Assembly (NCBI GenBank): GCA_905178155.1 | Contig: CAJINV010000011.1 | Location: 2,437,331-2,501,330, forward strand | Direction: 5' to 3' | Source: Amoebophrya sp. A120 | Taxonomy: Eukaryota; Sar; Dinophyceae; Syndiniales; Amoebophryaceae | Length of the DNA stretch: 64,000 nt | Shown here: positions 55,801 to 64,000 of the stretch, in pieces | How positions within the stretch are numbered: the first letter of the stretch is position 1 | Layout: every line of letters begins with the position of its first letter | Position numbers and translations under genes: made by a program | The notes under the pieces: generated by a model | The model's database searches: none | Told to the model about the DNA's origin: nothing | The model's input: only the letters and a program-made list of their open reading frames with translations

Positions 55801-56726
55801 TGCTGCGCATCGACGTCGTGCTTCATCTCGTGTTTCCGGGATGCGAATTGGCGATGTCGTCGAGTAACCACCCTAAATCTAAATGTACACACATTGATAT
55901 CGATCTCTTCACTCATGTTTCGGTTTTGTCATGTTCTGTTTCAAATTCAAACATCATGCACTGCGAATTCCATCGCTTTTGCAAAAACGATGACGTAACT
56001 ACTGCTCTCTTGTATGCCTCTTTTTCTTCTCTCACCTCAGTGAGACTGTAATCTAAATCTTGAGTAAGGGACGCCACGCGAAAGCAGATGAATGTAAAAA
56101 ATTTGCACGTCGAGAAAGTGAAGATGTAGCAGAAGAGTGATTTTTAAATGCTCTGCAGCCGCGCTGCGGCATTTGCAGCCACGCTACCAAGAGTCCTATT
56201 GATTTGAAAACTTGATGGATCAACAGCTGTTGTATCTGATGACCTCACAAATACTGTGCCTGTGATCCCTGGTGGTCTTTGCTATTCTAAATTGCGATCT
56301 GAGTTGTAGTTTAGAATTCGCAATTCTCAGAAGATCCAAGGAAGCGACGTTGTTGTGAGGCACAGGTGGGTTGAACATATGCAAAAGTTCCTCGAGGATG
56401 ATCATGAACTTAAATCTGGATCAAAATCGGTCAGTAGCCTGCGAGAAACGTGCGTTCATAAATTTGGCTCGTGTGAATGAAATGGATGCCGATGTAGGGC
56501 CAAGAGTTCTAAATCAGATCCAAGTGAAGTTCCGACACGAAAAATTTGGCCCAAAAGCGAACATGATCCACCTTATTTTATTATTTCACGCAACATTTAT
56601 GTCTGAATCTCTCTCCGGTTCTCATCAACGCCACATTTTCCAAAACTCTACTCTCAGGGAAACGAGTATTTAACTTCATTGCGAAGTAGTACAACACCTC
56701 ACAGAAACCTCTCGAAACAACACAAG
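55801..56726. other. Intergenic, promoter region of eS1 gene
   Basis: AT-rich with no supported ORF. An imperfect inverted pair of about 27 bp, CTAAATTGCGATCTGAGTTG and its near complement, surrounds 56286-56325. Confidence 0.45.
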
Positions 56727-58277
56727 ATGGCTATCGCTAAGAACAAGGGTCTCGCCAAGGCCGGCAAGAAGGGCAACAAGAAGAAGCAGGCCGATCCCTT
56801 CCTGAAAATATCAACTGTAAAAATGTCTGGGTCTGGAAGAATCCAACTTGTCATGCTGATTTTAGATTCTAAAAAAATCTGTATTGCATGAGCAGCAAAT
56901 AGAGTCCAAGTCTTGCTACACGGAAAGAGCATTTGTCATGCGGTATAGGCATCAGGAAGCTCTCACAAAGTCTGTGATGCTAGGGCATGCATCACAGACA
57001 TCAGGAGTTATGCAAAATGTGCATGACAAGCCTGGCAATCTTCCAGACCCAGACATTTTTACATTTGATAGAAAAAGGTCTGGTACAACATCAAGGCTCC
57101 GACCTACTTCAACTCCAAGGCCAACAAGGTCGGCCGTACGTGTGTCACGAAGACTCAGGGTACGAAGATTGAGACCGAGGGCTTGAAGGGCCGCGTGTGC
57201 GAGTTCAACATGGCCGATGTCCAGGACGGGTCCGAGGACGGGCACAAGAAGATCAAGCTGGAGGTCCAGGAGATCCAGGGCAAGAACTGCCTCACCGACT
57301 TCCACGGTCTCAGCCTGACCAGGGATAAGATGTGCCAGATGATCAAGAAGAAGCACTCTTTGATCGAGGCCGTTGCCGACTGCAAGACTCAGGATGGTAA
57401 AAGACTTTATATTTAGATTTGTGAGTAGGGCTGCATTTTCAACGGGCAGAAATTTAGATGCGCATGGTGCGCTATTGCGGAGTGAGTGCGTCGTTTCTAC
57501 TCATTTTAGTAGTCGGTGTCATCGTCATGCGTCTTCGGACACAGAGCGAACCTATATGAAAGTGGCTTTGAATAATATTGACCCGTCTTCAAAAAAAATG
57601 AAATTTGGTATCAAACCCTAAACCACAGGCTACGTCGTTCGCATCTTCGTGATTGCCTTCACCAAGGATGTCAAGGAGCACCAGGTTAAGGTTTTCACCT
57701 ACGCCCAGTCCGCGCAGATCAAGAACATCCGTAAGAAGATGGTCCAGACCGTGCAGCAGATCGTTGCCCAGGGACAGCTCAAGGACCTGGTATACTGATT
57801 TTTGAATTCACTTTTTTATCTTCCTTCTTTTTCGGCTTTTGGGGTTTTAGGATTTAGAAGTGCACCTTATCTTGCGGTCATGTTAGAGAGACTTCTTCTG
57901 CATCTGAGCGAGCTTTGCATTTCATGTACGGAGCGACTTCTGCGAGCGACGTTTCGAGCCATAAGTTTTCCATGATGAATGACTGTGCGACGAGGGATGT
58001 GTCGTGACAAAATTTTCTATCGAAGTCACCCTTTCAAATTTCCAAAAAACAGGTCAAGTACCTCGTGATCGACAAGATTGAGGGTGACATCAAGACCGCC
58101 ACCAACCGCATCTATCCCCTGGACCCGGTGCACATCCAGAAGGTGAAGATCGTCAAGAAGCCGAAGTTGGACATCGTCAAGCTGATGGAGATCCACGACT
58201 CCAACGATGCTGGTGACGAGGGTGTCGCCGTCGACGCCACCGAGCCGGAAGAGGCCAAGAACTTGCTGGCCGCCTAA
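56727..58277 (+). CDS. RPS3A: 40S ribosomal protein eS1 (S3a)
   Basis: Exons 56727-56808, 57076-57396, 57629-57789 and 58053-58277 give exactly 263 codons (262 aa), the normal eS1 length. The protein begins MAIAKNKGLAKAGKKGNKKK, then DPFLKKVWYNIKAP, EIQGKNCLTDFHGLSLTRDK, YAQSAQIKNIRKKM and VKIVKKPKLDIVKLMEIHD; all are eS1 landmarks. It is a component of the 40S subunit near the mRNA exit. The first intron is a family-1 introner, confirmed here because family conservation across the junction (DPFLKK-VWYNIKAP) is strong. The other two introns are GT-AG. Codon choice is more biased to C-ending codons than in neighbouring genes, as expected for a highly expressed gene. Confidence 0.97.
56809..57070 (+). 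mobile_element. Introner, family 1 (copy 8)
   Basis: The 262-bp element starts TATCAACTGTAAAAATGTCT and ends ATTTTTACATTTGATA. Exact TSD GAAAA is at 56804-56808 and 57071-57075. It resembles copies 2-4 internally. It is inserted at codon 28 of a highly conserved ribosomal protein. Confidence 0.93.
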
Positions 58278-58869
58278 GTTATCCTGGAGCAGTTACGTTT
58301 TACCTGTAAAACAACTCTCACTGCAATTTAGGATACTTCTTGATGCGATCGTGCTGTTGTTGTGTCTGTATTGGAAGAGGAGAACAAGTCTTTTTTTGGA
58401 GGCCAACAAGAGACGAAATCTTGTCTGCACTTTTTAAACCGCGGAACTTGCTTTTGGAAAGCGAACAGAAGAGGTTGTTGTAAAAATGTGGGGCTATGTA
58501 AACTACTTCGATTTTGAAGAAGAGCTGGTGACGTCCACGTTCTGCCCTTGAGTAGAGGCTGGTGATTGATGTCCCGATATGTGGATGTTCAGGAAGGTTC
58601 TTTCTCTTTGGTGCATAATTTCCTGGTACAAACTAAAGCGCTTTTCGGTTTTGGTATTCTTCGCGCAGCTTGCGCCTGCTTCGGCATGATGGAATATCGG
58701 TCTGCCGGAAAATCTAAATCATGGTGCCGAAATACAAATAAGTTTGTCTAGCTTCTTAGTGCGTTAATTTCTCTGAGTCACACGACGCCGCCGGAACTCA
58801 CTTTTATTCTCGGTCATTTCGTGCTCACGCTCAGTTTCTAGGAGCGTTTCTGTGGTGCAGGTTTTTACC
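58278..58869. other. Intergenic, no supported gene
   Basis: Mixed composition, no ORF of interest. Probably the eS1 3' end and the next promoter. Confidence 0.5.
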
Positions 58870-60507
58870 ATGGCCGACGACCGTGAGTTTCTTCGGAACG
58901 TTGATGCAACTTTTCCTGCTACCGTCCATCCCGATCCCGAATGGACGACCAGGACCATTACCAATCGTGATTTCCATCCGATTCCAGCCGCAGAGGCGGC
59001 AGACCGCGACCGGTTACATGGGGAATTCTACGAGACGCTAGACCTGTTCCGCCGGCGCGCGCGCGCGGGGCAAAGGGGGCCGCAGGACCAGCGGACGAGG
59101 AACCGGGACACTGAAAACCGCGCTCCAGAATTGACACCGGAGCTTCGTGAGGATGAAGGTATTCTTCCAGGAGGTCGCGGTCGCCGAGAGACTGCGGAAG
59201 ATTACTACCATCTGCTACGGCGGCAGAGACATGGAATTGACCCGGTCGTGCGGAACCGGACCGAGGGGACTCCCGCTGTCCCGCGTGATGTAACAAGAGA
59301 TATTGACTTCAATCCTCGCTTCGGACCGCCGCAACGACGACCGGCGGTTGTATTGCAACCGGCCTTGCGTCGAGAGGGCGAGGACCCCGTTGGTCTGCGC
59401 AACATTGACCGTGGGCACAGGAGACGTTCCCAACAAATCCCCCGACGAGATGTTGATCATCTCACGGTGCAACAGTTGCAATTACTCGAACCTCCAGCGC
59501 GGCAAAATTTGCGTGTAGCTTCGGAGTTGGACCTCGCGTTGGAGCGGCGCCGGGTGGAAGAAGCGTGTCAGGTCGTACGAGGACAAGTTTTCGGACAAAG
59601 ATGCACCCGACGGGCGCGAGGGACGCAAGCAGCAGGTGCTGCAGCAGGACCAAACAATCAAAATAATTCGCAACTTTTATCCCGTCCGGCGCGCCCTGCC
59701 CGTCGCAGCGCGCTGCGGCTTGCTGCGAGCGTCGCGGCGATGTTTAGTACTGCAGAACCGGTGGAATCGATGCTGTTTCGGCAAGATCCGGGAACCAAGG
59801 AGTGTTTTTTCGTGGAGTCCATGAACGGAGGACGGGAATTCCAGATTGATTACGAGGTGAACGCGCCGAATGACAACCTTCCGGAAATCCGGTTTTACGT
59901 GCAGAAGAAGGAGGATTACGACAAATTTTCGCCCTCGGCGATCCAAATGTCGACGGAGGTGGCCTGGAAAACCGAGCTGAACGCTTTTATCGGCGAGTAT
60001 AGTTAGAATTATGTTCGTCAACATTGTGTATAGTACTTAGCATCCTCGAATATCATTGCCCAGAACCAGTACCACCAACCTGCGGGGGAATCGATTTGCA
60101 TGACAAGGAGCAGGTAAGTGCTACTGTAGGACGAGAAGGCTTATGAAAATCATGAATGCGACTGTATCAGAACCTACGCCGTCTGCTTTGAGAGTCTGAA
60201 AGCGTCGGGGGAACAGTTCGTATCCGTCGACATCACCGAAGGCGACGTGTATTCGGACCTTCCCGCCGCCGCGACGCGGGCACAGAAAACCGCCATGCTG
60301 ACGGCGGAGCTCGCGCTGAAGGTGGAGCACGTGCGCGCGCAGCAGGACTTTGCTCTCACCCGGGAGGGATTCCAGCGGAAGATTGTCGCGGATCTCAACT
60401 CCCACTGTCTCTGGTGGACCGCGGTGGAAGCGCTGTGCACCGTCGGGTTTGCCATCATGCAAACGAAAGTGCTAAAAGGCTTCTTCGAAACCAAGGCGTA
60501 CGTGTAA
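58870..60507 (+). CDS. p24/emp24 GOLD-domain protein with long basic N-terminal extension
   Basis: Exons 58870-59996 and 60171-60507 (487 aa) are joined by GT-AG in phase. The last ~190 residues are a p24 protein: GOLD domain from CFFVESMNGGREFQIDYEVN through EIRFYVQKKEDYDKFSP and TYAVCFESLKA. A helical region (VEHVRAQQDFALTREGFQRK), a transmembrane segment (SHCLWWTAVEALCTVGFAIM) and a cytosolic tail containing Phe-Phe (KGFFETKAYV) follow, as in COPII/COPI cargo receptors of the early secretory pathway. The first ~290 residues are Arg/Glu/Pro-rich and unrelated to p24. No clear signal peptide is visible at the start; a weak one lies just before the GOLD domain (SALRLAASVAAMFSTAEP). Confidence 0.8.
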
Positions 60508-60964
60508 TTATGAGCGCTCCAGAAATTATTTGATTTATTGGAATCGGACCGCTTGCGAATGTGTTTTGCCTGCTGAACCTTGTCCCAACAACTAGAAGTA
60601 GTCGAGAATACAGAATCAGGAGCACAAGAAACGTCAACTTGTTTTGCGGGCAACGGCAAAGTTTGCTGCAGGGCAGACCAGCATTCGCCGTCGAAGGTGT
60701 TGTAGAAAGGGGGCAACGGATGACTATTTGAGTCTTTAGCTTCTTCATTTGAAGTTGAGCAACTGTCCGAATCAGGACCGCTCTCCTTGGGTTCAGGAGC
60801 ACGGCTCGCGCTCAGTTGTTTTCGGGCGAGTGCGAGTGAGGTCGCGTCTACTGTTTTCTACATATTCGTGGATCCGTCTCCTTTTGCTTTCTTGTCGTGC
60901 GCAGGCAAAATCCAATCTTGTTGACTTCTTAATCCAGCGTTGGCACTTACGCCTGCAAATAACA
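60508..60964. other. Intergenic / 5' leader
   Basis: The frame of the next gene extends upstream only from a TTG. I start it at the ATG at 60965. No other feature. Confidence 0.5.
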
Positions 60965-63754
60965 ATGATAACGGAAGATGATTCTTCCCCTGCCGACCTG
61001 CTTGAACTCGCACAGAACGCGGCGGCGCTGTTTGCGCGGTGTGGGCGCGATTCCCTGTGCGCGGCCACGCGCGTTGTGGTCGAGCGATTGCAGTTGGTCG
61101 CGTCAACATCCATCGGGACGGTGACTGACTCTTTGCAGAAAAACCGAATATTAACCACGGCCTCTTCTCCATTCAAGATTGACCTGATTCACGCGGAAGG
61201 CATTGCGGACGTGCTTCGATTTCTGCACTTGCTGGGAAATGTTGCGCTTCAGATCCTCCTCGCCGATCAGGACAAGAAGACGCGAATTAACGAGCCGCAA
61301 ACAGTGCCACAACGACTAGATCACTCTGCCCTCCCAGATCTCGCCACGCAGGAATTTTTTCGCGGCGAGCAAAAGCTGCGAGCTGTTGCGGATTTCTTGG
61401 AGCTGCAGCATCGTAGAACATCAAGTTCGGAAATAAGCGGAACAAGTGCAATAGCACAACCACCTGCAAAAACAACCGAAAACCTCCTTGCGGAAGATGC
61501 CGCGTTTCTGCAATCTTTTTTCGCATCCGGCGACGTATTGTGCTTCGTTCAGGCGTCTGGCTTATTTAGCCGGGGGAAGAAAATTGCGAAAGTTTCCGAG
61601 ATCCAAAGAGCGTTGCAGAACCGCTACCCAAACTCTGTAGACGACCTCAACAACGCTGTGCCGTTCAACGCAGCAGCAGGGGTGCTCGACCTGTTGCAAC
61701 TGTTTTGTGCGCGTAGTGGTGCGGAAGCATTTGGTATTCTTCTGTGTTGAAATTCAAATCTTCCATGATCTTGATCATCTTCTTTTGCAATAAGAAAGCA
61801 AAAGGGCCTCATACTGCTGGGTCACGTGTAAAATATGTCTATGCGATCGATGATCCTTGGAAATACCCACCGATCCGAAACTCCATCTTTCCTTTCGCAC
61901 GTGATGAGAAAACATGCGGCAATTTTTAAGCCTGGACTGAAGTGCTCGCGCTCAGTGTGGTTTAAACATGTAGGGTAAAAGCTGATGGTGCGGAAATAGA
62001 AACAGAAAGTAGGAGTACAGTGATCAGCACTCGACGTGAAATGAAAAATCTGATTCGTTGCCCACTTCAAATTCAAAATTTTTAGTGATCAAGCTTGATA
62101 GTAGAATTTGTTCTTACCGAGTGTAAAATCTGATCAATTTCTTGCGGTCCTCTCAGGCGACGATTCGGAGATTGACATCGCTACCTTCGCCCTGATCTTC
62201 GACACCGCGCGCCAAACCTTGTGGGCGTCTGTGGTTAGGAGAGATGAACAGTCTGATCTGGTGTCCTCCCCCGATAGAAGAATTGTGGAGAGCGAGGAAG
62301 ATCAAGATTCTCTCACCGCGGATTTGCAGCGCTACCAACAGATTTTACGATCTGGCGTTCAAGTGTTTTCTCCACCACCGACATGTGTTTGCTTGTCGCA
62401 TCGGGCGGGAAAAATAACCGGACCGCCTGTGGTCGGTATGGGGAACAACCAGAATATCACCGCTCTGAATGGCGACCACGCTACTAGCAGTCATGGCACC
62501 AACAGAAAGAGCTCGGGCCGCGCACTCTGGTATCTGCTCCGTCGTTTTGGAAGTCTAGTAGGAAGGGTGGCGCCGCGGCATGAAAACTCCACTGTAAATG
62601 AACAAGTACACGTACAAGGTCAAGGCGGACAAGGGCGAGGACCACCTTCTCAGACTGCAGAGCTAGATCGTACTGATCCCGAAGCAAAGTTCAGCTCCAT
62701 TTTCGTTTTAGACCGCAACGCGTGGGGATGCGGCCAGGAAGAACTGCAGCGGTGCTTCCGGGATGCTGTTGTTGTGACTGCGGCGAACAACGTCGGCTCC
62801 GCCGCGTGCAGCAGCACATCAAAGCAAGCTGCCCACTTCCTACAAATCCGGCCACCGGACCCGCCGCTTGCCTACGATTTGGTGGAAGAGATCAACGGGC
62901 GCAGTTCCCAGAGGACTGCGCTATTTGCGGGAATAGCAAATGCGGACAAAAATAAATCCAAAAAAAGCATCATCCTTCAAGACACCAACGCGGACCGACT
63001 CCGCTATATTCTACAAACCGCACCACACCTGGCGCCGCATTTCAACTCCAAGAATGTTGTGAACATGATAACGGAGGCGGAGGACAAGGCGGTGCATGCC
63101 CACATCAAGCTGTGTCGAACGTTGCTCGACGCGGAAAACGTTTTGTTTGACAAAAGCCAGCGGTTGGTGGAGCTGTATCAGCCGATTCATGATCATTTTT
63201 ATCGTGCAGGACGAGAGAAACAGCGGCCATCAACAACTTCCAGTCAGAGAAGACTCTTCCGTTCCGCGCACCGGCTGCCAAACCTGCTGATCCAGCACAA
63301 ACTCGACCTACGGACACTGGTTGAAGCGACGGGAGAGAAGCTTGGTGATGCCCGAGCCGCAGATCCGCACGGGGAGAACAAAGACTGGGTAGCTTGGCAG
63401 GCTGGACAGTTTTTGCAAGAGGAAAGTTCTGTTTACCCACTGGAAGGACACGGAGATAATCAAAATGATCCTTCGATGCAGTGTGCAACTGCTGTCGGGA
63501 CAAGGGCCGCTGCGGAGACCAGCGGGGGCGGTGGTGGCGCAGCGATTGCAGTGAAAAAACACACGGACGCCTGCGAAATCGAAAAGAACGGTACAGGGTT
63601 CGTGTATAAACTGTTTGATAGAAGTTGTGATGCTGATGTCTCTGTAGATGATGATGATGATCATGATGTAGTAGTTGATCCCGTAGTTTCCACCCGCGCG
63701 CCCTACTATCCACAGATCCTTGAAGCACTGTGCGAGCTTTCCCTTTGCCTGTGA
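60965..63754 (+). CDS. Hypothetical two-exon protein
   Basis: Exons 60965-61733 and 62157-63754 give exactly 789 codons (788 aa). The intron has G|GTATTC and CTCTCAG|GC ends with matching phase and removes the stop at 61748. The first exon is helical (LLELAQNAAALFARCGRDSL, IADVLRFLHLLGNVALQILL). The second contains DDSEIDIATFALIFDTARQT, a basic/Gly-rich linker, and a helical stretch around DTNADRLRYILQTAPHLAPH and HAHIKLCRTLLDAENVLFDK. The end has an acidic run of Asp codons. I do not recognise the family. The last ~45 coding bases are part of a direct repeat that recurs at the window edge. Confidence 0.55.
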
Positions 63755-64000
63755 CTTGACCTATCAGTGGTATAGCAACTTCATTTGTGGGGCTTTTACA
63801 TTCATCTGAGCGCTTTTCTCCGCTCATTTTGATTCCCTGCAATTGGAACAGAAATTTGATGTTTCTTTCTTTCGCCTTCCGTTTCCGCCCTTGCGCTCCT
63901 TCAATCGCAATTTCTGAATGGGTTCAATTGTACCCAGCCACAGATCCTTGAAGCACTGTGCGAGCTTTCCGTTTGCCTGTGACTTGACCTATCAGTGGTA
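63710..64000 (+). repeat. 63-bp direct repeat, two copies
   Basis: 63710-63772 and 63938-64000 match with one C/G difference (offset 228 bp). The copy at 63710 contains the last codons and stop of the upstream gene. The second copy runs into the end of the window, so its full length is unknown. Confidence 0.85.
63755..64000. other. Downstream region of last gene
   Basis: No gene apart from the direct repeat. TGTACCCAG just before the second repeat copy could act as a splice acceptor to an alternative last exon. Confidence 0.4.

Overview
This is a nuclear, intron-rich eukaryotic window, most likely from a parasitic dinoflagellate (Syndiniales, Amoebophrya-like). Three observations support this. 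Every gene I could support is on the + strand over the full 64 kb. The coding exons are GC-rich and separated by AT-rich, gene-poor gaps. Many introns are short transposon-like 'introners': they have terminal inverted repeats (TIRs) and 5-bp target-site duplications (TSDs), lack GT-AG ends in most cases, and are removed exactly so that the reading frame is restored. Such introners and non-canonical introns are known from published Amoebophrya genomes. The species assignment is inference. Exon structures below were built by hand from reading frame, splice signals and TSDs, without transcript data.

Layout: (1-3.4 kb) 3' part of a large low-complexity Ser/Thr-rich protein. (6.9-10.5 kb) a multi-exon coiled-coil protein interrupted by a 1.17-kb repeat. 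(11.5-16.3 kb) a cyclin-fold protein with a very long Gln/Asn/Ser/Thr-rich tail. (19.9-21.0 kb) a protein with a predicted signal peptide and an acidic C-terminus. (22.1-26.1 kb) a single-domain voltage-gated cation channel with two EF-hands, the most introner-loaded gene. (27.4-28.6 kb) a duplicated copy of the upstream region of the transporter gene, ending in a small chimeric ORF. (29.4-31.6 kb) a Cys-rich protein whose intron carries a second copy of the 1.1-kb repeat. (33.0-35.9 kb) an MFS transporter. (36.3-38.4 kb) a DUF288/STELLO-like protein. (39.1-41.5 kb) DPH2 (diphthamide synthesis). (42.2-43.3 kb) a one-TM hypothetical protein. (44.0-50.2 kb) two tandem F-box-like paralogues. (50.7-55.8 kb) two low-complexity hypothetical proteins. 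(56.7-58.3 kb) ribosomal protein eS1 (RPS3A). (58.9-60.5 kb) a p24/emp24 GOLD-domain cargo receptor with a ~290-residue extra N-terminus. (61.0-63.8 kb) a two-exon hypothetical protein.

The genes do not form one pathway. What unites the window is the intron biology. At least four TIR-bounded introner types are inserted in coding exons here. Family 1 has eight copies of ~250-270 bp, one of them inverted. Family 2 has four copies of ~150 bp. Two further types appear once each. In ribosomal protein eS1, the EF-hand loop of the channel, the transporter and the DUF288 protein, the known protein family confirms that the element is removed together with one TSD copy, giving an uninterrupted protein.
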